Source: Rhodococcus sp. SMB37
GTDB lineage: Bacteria > Actinomycetota > Actinomycetes > Mycobacteriales > Mycobacteriaceae
Reading direction: 5' to 3'
DNA: 64,000 nucleotides
NCBI RefSeq assembly: GCF_004345605.1
Contig: NZ_SLVY01000011.1
Coordinates: 62,001-126,000, forward strand
The notes beneath the pieces were generated by a model. That model saw only the letters and a list, made by a program, of their open reading frames with translations. It made no database searches and had not been told where the DNA came from. Position numbers and translations under genes: made by a program. Shown here in pieces: positions 17,750-25,127 of the stretch (its first letter is position 1; each line of letters begins with the position of its first letter).

Positions 17750-18328
17750 ATGAGCACTACTCCACGACTGTCCATGCGCGAGCGTCAACGCAACCTGACC
17801 CGGCAGAGCATCCTCGATGCCTCCCTGGAGGCATTCGCAGACCGCGGATACTTCGCGACCACGGTCGACGACATCGTGCAGCGGGCCGGCATCGGGCGGG
17901 CAACCTTCTACCTGCACTTCGACGGCAAGGCCACTGTGCTGCGAAACCTCCGCGACGCGCGGATGGTCGAGTGGCAGGCCCAGGACGGCTTCAACTGGGG
18001 GCATGGGCAGGCTGCCTCGGTGCGGAAGTTCTTCGAGCGGATGGTCGACTTCTATCTGGAGGCTCCGATCCTGTACAAGACGCTGCACGAGGCGCGCGCG
18101 GCCGATCCGGAGTTCGCCGCAGAGCACATGCGGACCATGGAGGAACTGGTCGTCGAATGGTCACGCACCAAGACGTCGGCCACCAGGGAGCAATTGCGTC
18201 TCAGCGCCGCGATGCTCTACTCGATGCTCGACTACTTCATGCATCTCTGGTTGATCCAGGGGTGGGAGATCGAGCGTGAACGCGCGATCGACGCGATGTC
18301 GGACGCGCTGCTGGCCGCGATGCGCTGA
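17750..18328 (+). CDS. TetR-family regulator
   Basis: This is a 192-residue regulator. The N-terminal helix-turn-helix (about 14-60) contains ILDASLEAFADRGY, TTVDDIV and RAGIGRATFYLHF. The C-terminal domain is helical and ligand-binding. It follows the hydratase gene by 16 bp and is probably in the same transcript, which would allow feedback control. Its downstream neighbour, the esterase, converges on it with 3 bp between stops. Motif B, present at three promoters of the block including the one starting this operon, is its likely operator (inference). Confidence 0.87.
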   Translation: MSTTPRLSMRERQRNLTRQSILDASLEAFADRGYFATTVDDIVQRAGIGRATFYLHFDGKATVLRNLRDARMVEWQAQDGFNWGHGQAASVRKFFERMVDFYLEAPILYKTLHEARAADPEFAAEHMRTMEELVVEWSRTKTSATREQLRLSAAMLYSMLDYFMHLWLIQGWEIERERAIDAMSDALLAAMR

Positions 18329-18331
18329 AAT

Positions 18332-19729
18332 TCAGTCGCCGGCCTCGAAGGTCCTGCGCAGGACGGCGTAGACGTCGTCGAGGAAACGCTGGGTCTGTTG
18401 TGTACGAGGGCGGGCGACGAACCCGCCGTGTATCACCCCGGGGTAGACATGGAGTTCGACCGGAGTCCCGGCCCGGGACAGTTTCGCGGCATAGCGCAGG
18501 TTGGAGTCGAGCAGCGCGTCCACGTCGCCGATACCGATGAATGCGGGTGCGGTGCCGCGCAAGTCGTCGGGAGTTGCTCGTCCGGGTGCGGCTGTCGCCG
18601 GGAGGACTGTGCCGTGGAGTTCGCCGAGATACGCCAGCCACGAGTGACGTTCGGCCTCGAGTCGCCACAGACCCCAATGTCCGGCACCGCCCTCGAGTGC
18701 CCGGAGGGAGCCGTGCTCACGGTCGTCGAGCATCGGATAGACCAGGAGTTGGAGCGCGGGCTGGGGAAGACCCACCTCGGCGAGACGGATGCACAGCGCG
18801 GTGGCGAGCCCGGCACCGGCGCTGGCGCCGCAGATGACGAGACGAGACAGGTCGACGCCGAGACCGTCGGAGTGTGTGAGGATGTGGCGCCAGACCGTCT
18901 CTGCATCGTCGAGCCCGGCGGGGTAGGGATTCTCCGGTGCCAGGCGGTAGTCGACCGATACGACTGCGCAACCGAGGTCGGCGGCGATGAGATCGAGCCG
19001 ATCGTCGTTCTCGTCGAGCCCACCCATGATGAAGGCACCGCCGTGGAAGTACACGATGGCAGGGAGTGGACCTCTGGCATCCCGAGGCAGGTACCAGCGG
19101 ACGGGTACGCTCGGCTGTTCCTCGGTGCCGGGGACGACGTCGTCGACCCGCTCGACTCGTTCGTTCGCCGGGGCCGGAGGTGGAGTGATCTTGGCGTAGG
19201 CCGCACGAATGGTGTCGATGCTCGTGGTGTCCCACCGGGTCAGGTGGTCGAGCTGGGCGAGTGTTGCCGATTCGACCCTGCGGTGGACCGCGACGGCGGG
19301 CTCGGTGGGGCCCGCGAACTCCGGGAGTGCCGCGATGCGAGCGTGCAGATCGTTCTCGGTGGAGTGGAACGTCTCGGCGAGGATCGGGGGTTCCTTCCGA
19401 ACCTGTACTCGCTCGGCGAGTTCGGCGGCCAGGGGCTGCGTTTCCGGCGTATCGAGAACGGCGATGCGGCTCGGGTCTGCTTCGAAGAGAGCGGTGGCCA
19501 CCGAGCGGGCCCATTGCAGGGCGCGGTCGCAGTCGTCGAGCGCACTGCCGGCACGGGTAGGAACCTCGACGATCACCAGCCCGTCGACGGCAAGCTCCCG
19601 ACAGCTGTCCGAGTGGTCGCCGTTCAGGACCAGGGCCAGGACCAGGTATGGGCTCGTCGCAGTCTGTGGCGATGTGAAGGTTCGGACGGTCAACCCGGCC
19701 CCCACCTTATGGGAGTCGATGCCTACCAT
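18332..19729 (-). CDS. HSL-type esterase with an extra N-terminal domain
   Basis: This 465-residue protein starts at ATG 19729 behind GGAGG. Residues about 185-465 are a hormone-sensitive-lipase-type esterase: HGGAF oxyanion motif (229-233), nucleophile Ser303 in GASAG, an Asp in the GIGDVDALLD segment and a His in VIHGGF. Residues 1-180 are unusual. The part at about 46-109 runs parallel to residues 251-316 of the catalytic domain but has no serine motif, which suggests a degenerate duplicated hydrolase domain. It could cut an ester made by the Baeyer-Villiger enzymes nearby. Regular family members are about 310 residues. Confidence 0.85.
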   Translation of the reverse strand: MVGIDSHKVGAGLTVRTFTSPQTATSPYLVLALVLNGDHSDSCRELAVDGLVIVEVPTRAGSALDDCDRALQWARSVATALFEADPSRIAVLDTPETQPLAAELAERVQVRKEPPILAETFHSTENDLHARIAALPEFAGPTEPAVAVHRRVESATLAQLDHLTRWDTTSIDTIRAAYAKITPPPAPANERVERVDDVVPGTEEQPSVPVRWYLPRDARGPLPAIVYFHGGAFIMGGLDENDDRLDLIAADLGCAVVSVDYRLAPENPYPAGLDDAETVWRHILTHSDGLGVDLSRLVICGASAGAGLATALCIRLAEVGLPQPALQLLVYPMLDDREHGSLRALEGGAGHWGLWRLEAERHSWLAYLGELHGTVLPATAAPGRATPDDLRGTAPAFIGIGDVDALLDSNLRYAAKLSRAGTPVELHVYPGVIHGGFVARPRTQQTQRFLDDVYAVLRRTFEAGD

Positions 19730-19856
19730 CCTGGCCTCCGTCTCAAATAGTGCACATCGACGTGTAGGAAATGCACTTCGACGGTAGCTGATGGTGCTGG
19801 GCCCCACAAGGTTCCGTTCCGGACTCTTGACGAGAAGTGGAGCGTTCGACCAGTAT

Positions 19857-19895
19857 GTGTGTATATAGAACCAAAGTGTGCGTTAAATACACAAG
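19857..19895. promoter_or_regulatory. Operator motif A, site 3 (upstream of flavin monooxygenase)
   Basis: GTGTGCGTTAAATACACAAG (19876-19895) follows the paired element GTGTGTATATAGAACC (from 19857). The layout is the same as at site 2 before mhpA, with the two GTGT blocks about 20 bp apart. It sits 40 bp before the monooxygenase start in the divergent region shared with the esterase gene. Confidence 0.62.
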
Positions 19896-19935
19896 CCTTC
19901 GGATCATGCATCACACCGAGAAGGAGCCGCAACCC

Positions 19936-21732
19936 ATGACGGATGCTCGGCGCAACTCAACCTCTGAGATCGACACTCCGAATGCGGCACAGGTCTTCAC
20001 GGCCTGGCTCGCGGAATTCGCGTCCGCGCTCGAGAAGGGCTCGGAGGTCGAGCTCGGGGCATCCCTGCACCCCGACGCCACGTGGCGCGACTTCATGGCC
20101 TTCCCATGGGACTTCCACCACGCCGTAGGCGGCGCGCAGACCGCCGGTCGTCTGATCGAGCTCGCCAAGGAATGGAGCGCGTCCGGCTTCGCTGTGAGTG
20201 CAGAGCAGGAGCCCTTCGTCTCCGGCGACGACATCATGGGGTTCTTCGACTTCACAACCAACGACCGGATCGATCGCGGATTCGCGCGACTCGTACGCGA
20301 CGGGTCGCGCTTCGTTGCGTTCACGCTGCAGACCCAGGTCGAAGGGCTCGAAGCATTCCCCGAGGGAACCCGTCACCGTCGCCCCGAAGGAAAGGTCTAC
20401 GGCGTCGTCCCGGGCCGCACGCGCTGGGCCGACGACCGGCGCAACGAGACGTCGTTCGAGGACCGCGACCCCACCGTGCTCGTGCTCGGCGCTGGCCACA
20501 ACGGCCTGGCTCTCGCAGCGAGGCTGGGTGCCCTCGACGTCGACACGCTCGTGATCGACCGGGAGGCACGCATCGGCGACACGTGGCGCAAACGCTACGC
20601 CTCGCTTGCGTTGCACAGCACCGTCTACGGCGACCACCTGCCGTATCTCCCCCTTCCTGCTACATGGCCGGCGCACACTCCGAAGGACAAGTTCGCGAAC
20701 TGGCTCGAAACGTACGCCACCACACTCGATCTCAATGTATGGACAAGCACGACCTTCCTCAGTGGACACTACGACGAGGAATCCGAGCGCTGGACGGTCC
20801 GCGTGCAGATGGGCGACGGCTCGATCCGCGACCTGCACCCGCGCCACTTCATCGTCGCGGGCGGAATGTTCGGTTCGCCGCGCATCCCCGAGATCGAGGG
20901 ACTCCAGGAATACCGCGGTGTCGCAGTGCACTCCGACGAATTCCAGGACGGCGACCGTTATTCCGGCAAGAAGACGCTCGTCATCGGGTCGGGGGTCAGC
21001 GGTCACGAACTGGCGCACGACCTCTGGGAACACGATGCCGACGTCACGATTGTGCAGCGCACCTCGACCTACGTCGTCACCTACCCGAGTTACCACAAGT
21101 ACTGGTCGACGCTGTTCACCGAGGACATGACGCTGACACCCGACCTCGCCGACCAGATGACCTACGCCCTGCCCAACGAGCGGGTCGACGAGTTCAACAA
21201 GGAACTCGTGCAGCTCGCGAAGGCGGCCGACAAGGAACTGCTCGACGCACTCGAATCTCAGGGGTTCAAGCTCAACTGGGGCCCGGACGGTACAGGGATC
21301 ATCGGTGCGCACATGTCCGGCAAGGACAGCTACCAGATCGACATCGGCGCATCCCAGTTGATTGCCGACGGCCGAGTCCGCCTGAAGCAGGGCGTCGAGG
21401 TCGCGGAGATCAAGGGCGGCACAACGGTGGTATTCACCGACGGGTCGGAGATGTACGACGTCGAACTGATCGTCTTCGCGACCGGCTACCACCAGTTCTG
21501 GGGCCATTTGAAGCCGGTCCTCGGCTCCGCCGCAGCGAAGATCGACAAAGCGTACGGTCGCGCCGCCGACGGCGAGTACGCGAACACCTGGCGCCGATCG
21601 GCGCAGCCCGGGCTCTGGTTCGGCACCGGCTTCATCCGGATGGCGCGCTTCTACACCCGATTCACTGCCTTGCTGATCAAAGCGATCGAAGAGGGCATCG
21701 AGCCGATGGATCCGGAGACCCGCAAGCCGTAG
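19936..21732 (+). CDS. Flavin-containing monooxygenase with NTF2-like N-terminal domain
   Basis: This is a 598-residue protein. ATG 19936 follows GAAGGAG, while the longer frame to 19837 runs through the operator and is unlikely. Residues about 15-165 form an NTF2/SnoaL-like domain (TAWLAEFASALEKG, then TWRDFMAFPWDF). Residues 180-598 are a group B flavin monooxygenase with FAD motif GAGHNG (185-190), NADPH motif GSGVSG (351-356) and VFATGYHQF. The central fingerprint reads YRGVAVHSDEF, closer to FMO/YUCCA types than to classical Baeyer-Villiger enzymes. It probably oxygenates an intermediate of the block; the substrate is unknown. Confidence 0.85.
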   Translation: MTDARRNSTSEIDTPNAAQVFTAWLAEFASALEKGSEVELGASLHPDATWRDFMAFPWDFHHAVGGAQTAGRLIELAKEWSASGFAVSAEQEPFVSGDDIMGFFDFTTNDRIDRGFARLVRDGSRFVAFTLQTQVEGLEAFPEGTRHRRPEGKVYGVVPGRTRWADDRRNETSFEDRDPTVLVLGAGHNGLALAARLGALDVDTLVIDREARIGDTWRKRYASLALHSTVYGDHLPYLPLPATWPAHTPKDKFANWLETYATTLDLNVWTSTTFLSGHYDEESERWTVRVQMGDGSIRDLHPRHFIVAGGMFGSPRIPEIEGLQEYRGVAVHSDEFQDGDRYSGKKTLVIGSGVSGHELAHDLWEHDADVTIVQRTSTYVVTYPSYHKYWSTLFTEDMTLTPDLADQMTYALPNERVDEFNKELVQLAKAADKELLDALESQGFKLNWGPDGTGIIGAHMSGKDSYQIDIGASQLIADGRVRLKQGVEVAEIKGGTTVVFTDGSEMYDVELIVFATGYHQFWGHLKPVLGSAAAKIDKAYGRAADGEYANTWRRSAQPGLWFGTGFIRMARFYTRFTALLIKAIEEGIEPMDPETRKP

Positions 21733-21767
21733 ACGGCTGGTGCTGTTTACCGCCCGGGCCGAACCTT

Positions 21768-21804
21768 GGTGTTCTCGACAGCGATATGCGCCGTTGAGAA
21801 CACC
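21768..21804. terminator. Hairpin element, copy 2, between convergent genes
   Basis: GGTGTTCTCGACAGCG at 21768-21783 pairs with CGCCGTTGAGAACACC at 21789-21804, apart from one A-C mismatch and one G-T wobble, around an ATATG loop. It is a near copy of the element at 9065-9103. It lies in the 77 bp between the stops of the monooxygenase and the CoA ligase, the natural place for a two-way terminator. Confidence 0.7.
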
Positions 21805-21809
21805 GAAGT

Positions 21810-23393
21810 TCATCGTCCGCGCAACGTGCCTCGCTGGATCTTGCCGGTCGCGGTCTTCGGGAGCGCGTCGAGTACATGGACCACGCGGGGACGCTTGTAT
21901 GCAGCGAGGCGCGCGCCCGCGAAAGCGGCCAGTTCGACCGGGTCGGTCGTCTTGCCCTCGCGCAGTGACACATACGCGACGACCGCTTCACCTCGGTAGT
22001 CGTCGGGCACCCCCACCACCGCCACCTCGAGTACCGACGGGTGCTCGTACAACACGTCTTCCACCTCACGCGGCCACACCTTGTAGCCGGAGGTGTTGAT
22101 CTGATCCTTGATGCGATCGACGAGATAGACCCAGCCCTCGTCGTCGATGATGGCGACGTCGCCGGTGTGCAGACGTCCATCAGGGAGTGTGAGCTCCGTG
22201 GCTTCCTCGTTCTGCCAGTAGCCGGGAATCACCTGCGGCGCTGTGACGACGAGTTCGCCCTCCTCACCTGGTGGCTGTGGCCTGCCCGCGGCGTCGACCG
22301 TGATGACCTCGACGCCGCGTGTCGCCACGCCGACGGACAGCGTCCCGCTCGGCCCGTGCACCGGAGCCGCCACACCCGGCGGCACCGCGATACCCCCGCC
22401 CGTCGTCTCGGTCATACCCCAGATGTTGTGGAGGTAGACGCCGAACCGGTCGCGGAAGGCGTCGATCGTCGCCGGTGGGATCGGGGCTCCGCCGGAGTAG
22501 ACACGCTTCGCACTCGCGAAATGGTCGGCGCCCGCATCGGGAACGCCGAAGAACGCATTGAACGCGGTGATCGAGCCGACGGTGGTGGTGACCTCGTGCT
22601 CCCGGATCGTGTCGAGTGCGACCGAGGCTTCGAACCGTCCGCTCATGCTCAGTGTGACGTCGTTGAGCAGCGCGATTCCGGCGTTGAGCGAGAGTCCGGT
22701 GATGTGGAACATCGGAGCGATAGCGTAGGAGACATCGCCGGCAGCCAGCCGGATCCACTCGGCGTATCCCGAGACAGCGCAGAGGAAATTTCGGTGGGTG
22801 TTGAGCGCGCCCTTGGGCGGTCCGGTCGTGCCGGAGGTGTAGGTGATGAATGCGATGTCGTCGCCGTCATGCATGACCCGAGCCGGACGCTGACCGCGTC
22901 GTGCAGCGAGGATCGTGGCGAGGTCGCCGTCAGGGGAGGGCGCGGGGTCCGGCTCGGTGAATACCCGAGGGTCATCCCGCGTCTGGAAGTCCCGCGACGA
23001 CGCCGAGAGCAGCCACCGGACCGGGGTTTCCGCCAGCGCGTTGCGCGTCGCCTCGTCGGTACCACGCGCGACGATGATCCCCGTCGTGCCGGAATCCTCT
23101 ACCAGCCGCCGCAATTCGTCCCCGCGGTACATCGGGTTGAGCGGCACGGCGATTGCCCCGGACTTCCACACGGCCAGCAGGGCAACTGGGTAGTAGGGGA
23201 TGTTCTGTAGGTAGATGCCGATCCGGTCGCCCGAGCGCACACCCCGCGCCTGCAGCTCGGTGGCCAGCCCATCGGTCAGCGAATCGAGGGTGGCGGCGTC
23301 GATCGTGCCGTCGAAGTATCGGATCGCCGCGCGGCTCGGGTGGGCGGCGACCCGCTCGCGCCATGCCTCGACGATCGAGCCGGACATGCTCAT
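21810..23393 (-). CDS. AMP-forming acyl-CoA ligase
   Basis: This is a 527-residue ANL-superfamily ligase. The P-loop-like motif is TYTSGTTGPPKGA, the adenine region includes WGMTETTGG, HTGDVAIIDDEGW marks the hinge side, and PKTATGKIQR carries the C-terminal catalytic Lys. It activates a carboxylic acid as an adenylate and transfers it to CoA. The start at 23393 overlaps the stop of the upstream desaturase gene (ATGA, 23390-23393), so the two are coupled. An even longer open frame upstream is a shadow. The acid is probably a product of the ring chemistry in this block. Confidence 0.88.
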   Translation of the reverse strand: MSMSGSIVEAWRERVAAHPSRAAIRYFDGTIDAATLDSLTDGLATELQARGVRSGDRIGIYLQNIPYYPVALLAVWKSGAIAVPLNPMYRGDELRRLVEDSGTTGIIVARGTDEATRNALAETPVRWLLSASSRDFQTRDDPRVFTEPDPAPSPDGDLATILAARRGQRPARVMHDGDDIAFITYTSGTTGPPKGALNTHRNFLCAVSGYAEWIRLAAGDVSYAIAPMFHITGLSLNAGIALLNDVTLSMSGRFEASVALDTIREHEVTTTVGSITAFNAFFGVPDAGADHFASAKRVYSGGAPIPPATIDAFRDRFGVYLHNIWGMTETTGGGIAVPPGVAAPVHGPSGTLSVGVATRGVEVITVDAAGRPQPPGEEGELVVTAPQVIPGYWQNEEATELTLPDGRLHTGDVAIIDDEGWVYLVDRIKDQINTSGYKVWPREVEDVLYEHPSVLEVAVVGVPDDYRGEAVVAYVSLREGKTTDPVELAAFAGARLAAYKRPRVVHVLDALPKTATGKIQRGTLRGR

Positions 23394-25015
23394 CGGCCCG
23401 CGCCGACCGCGTGCCGTCCGGCGATCCAGGCGAATGTCATTCCAGGACCGAGTGTTCCGCCTGGGCCCCCGTACGACGCGCCGGTCGGCGACGAGACGTT
23501 GCCCGCCGCATACAAACCGCCGATCACGTCGCCGTCGAGATCGATGACGCGGGCATGTTCGTCGACTTTCGGTCCGCCCTTGGTGCCGATGACACCGGCG
23601 GTCAATTCCATGGCGTAGAAGGGGCCGTCCGTGATCGGTCCGAGGGTGCCTTCGATGCTCCCCTTCTTGTAGGGATCGCCCCACCACCGGTCGTGGGCGC
23701 TCTCGCCTCGGCCGAAGTGGGGGTCCTTACCCGCCGCGACGTTCGCGTTCCACTGTTCGACGGTGCGCTCGAGTTTGTCGCCGGGGATGCCGAGTGCAAG
23801 AGCGAGGTCGCGGAGGGTGGGCGCCTCCACCAGCCACGGGGGTGTGGTGCCTGTGTAGGGGCGACCGGTCGATCCGTAGGTGGTGAGATAGGTGTGGTCG
23901 AAGATCAGCCACGCGGGCAGGTTGGCGTACCGGAACGCGGTGACGTCCTCCTGATGGAAGGCGCCCACGACCGAGTTGTAGCTGACAGCCTCGTTGGTGA
24001 AGCGCCTACCGGTGCGGTTCACCATGATACTGCGTGGCCGCGTGCGGTCGCCGTTGATCATCTCGAGGTTCATGGCGTTGATGCCCTCGGGGAGTTCGGT
24101 GATGGGGATCCACCAGGCTTCGCGCATGTTCTGGAGTGCAGCTCCGGCACGCATCGCCATGCGTAGGCCGTCGCCGGTGTTCGTGGGGATCGAGGCGGGT
24201 TTGGTGACGTGGCCGCGCAGGAACGCCGTGCGGTATTCCTCGTTCCACTCGAATCCGCCGGTGGCCAGGATGACTGCACGTGTGGCATGGAGGGTCCGAC
24301 GTCCGTCGGTGGTCTCGACGACCACACCGGTCGCGCGGCCGTTCTCGATGATCAGATCGTGTGCCGCTGTCGACACCTCGATCGTGACGCCCACACGAAG
24401 GCACGCGTTCAGGAGGTGGCCGACGAGGCCTCCGCCCATGCCGCGCAGGTCTTCGGCCTCGCGGTGTGCTTTCTCCTCGTCGGTGGGTGCCTTGGGAACT
24501 GCGCAGCCGATCGCGGTCTCGTCCATTCGCAGGTAGGGGGAGTAGTAGGGGGTTACCTCGACCTTGTCCTGCCACTCACCGAGGGTGGGGAAGGGAAACA
24601 GTTCCTGCCCGAGTGTTCGGCCGCCGTCGGGTTTGCCGCCGGGATTCGACGGGTGGTAGTCGGGTAGGCCGGGCACCGCGAAGAACGCGACCCCGCCGTC
24701 GTCGGCAAGTGCGCGCACCATCTTCGGTCCGGCGTCCACGAAGGCACGTGCCAGGCGTTCGTCGAGGATGCCGCGTCCGAGAGACATCAGGTAGGTCATC
24801 GCGTCGTCGACACTGTCCTTCGCGCCGATGTCCTGCATGTACGGGTTGTTCGGGATCCAGACGTGGCCTCCGGACCACGCGGTCGTTCCACCCACTCGGT
24901 CGTTCTTCTCGAGGACCGCGACTCGTGCGCCTTCGTGTGCTGCAGTGAATGCAGCGGTGAGTCCTGCGGCGCCGCTGCCGAGGACGATGACATCGTATGT
25001 TTCGGGTTCGGACAC
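23390..25015 (-). CDS. KstD-like FAD-dependent desaturase, paralogue 1
   Basis: This 541-residue protein belongs to the 3-ketosteroid delta-1-dehydrogenase/fumarate-reductase flavoprotein family. It has the FAD motif GSGAAG near the N-terminus, ATGGFEWN in the middle and a C-terminal block GLYAAGNVSSP followed by YGGPGGTLGP, matching the family position of the catalytic Tyr/Gly. GTG 25015 is chosen because GGAGG precedes it; ATG 25069 has no site. Such enzymes remove hydrogens next to a ketone. With paralogue 2 they could turn a cyclohexanone into a phenol, as 4-oxocyclohexanecarboxylate desaturases do. A steroid substrate is less likely from context. Confidence 0.87.
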   Translation of the reverse strand: MSEPETYDVIVLGSGAAGLTAAFTAAHEGARVAVLEKNDRVGGTTAWSGGHVWIPNNPYMQDIGAKDSVDDAMTYLMSLGRGILDERLARAFVDAGPKMVRALADDGGVAFFAVPGLPDYHPSNPGGKPDGGRTLGQELFPFPTLGEWQDKVEVTPYYSPYLRMDETAIGCAVPKAPTDEEKAHREAEDLRGMGGGLVGHLLNACLRVGVTIEVSTAAHDLIIENGRATGVVVETTDGRRTLHATRAVILATGGFEWNEEYRTAFLRGHVTKPASIPTNTGDGLRMAMRAGAALQNMREAWWIPITELPEGINAMNLEMINGDRTRPRSIMVNRTGRRFTNEAVSYNSVVGAFHQEDVTAFRYANLPAWLIFDHTYLTTYGSTGRPYTGTTPPWLVEAPTLRDLALALGIPGDKLERTVEQWNANVAAGKDPHFGRGESAHDRWWGDPYKKGSIEGTLGPITDGPFYAMELTAGVIGTKGGPKVDEHARVIDLDGDVIGGLYAAGNVSSPTGASYGGPGGTLGPGMTFAWIAGRHAVGAGR

Positions 25016-25095
25016 TCCGGCCTCCGGTTCGAGTGGGCTCTTGTGGGGTTGTGTGATCCCGCTTACCATAGCGAACGTGCATCAATAGAGACCAG

Positions 25096-25115
25096 GTGTT
25101 CAATATATACAACAC
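25096..25115. promoter_or_regulatory. Operator motif A, site 4 (between the two desaturases)
   Basis: GTGTTCAATATATACAACAC is nearly identical to site 2 (17 of 20 bases) and is preceded by a TAGAGACC element like the others. It lies in the 112 bp between the divergent desaturase genes, so one bound protein could control both. Confidence 0.62.
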
Positions 25116-25127
25116 GCGCGGGGTGAG

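Noticed and set aside
19936-21732. YUCCA-like enzyme making indole-acetate, paired with the iac cluster
   Set aside because: The fingerprint is only loosely FMO/YUCCA-like, the gene carries the phenylpropionate operator motif and has an NTF2 domain that plant enzymes lack. No support for auxin synthesis.
9065-21804. Hairpins at 9065 and 21768 as ends of an insertion sequence or transposon
   Set aside because: No transposase or integrase lies between them, no target duplication was seen, and the elements are hairpins rather than terminal inverted repeats of each other.
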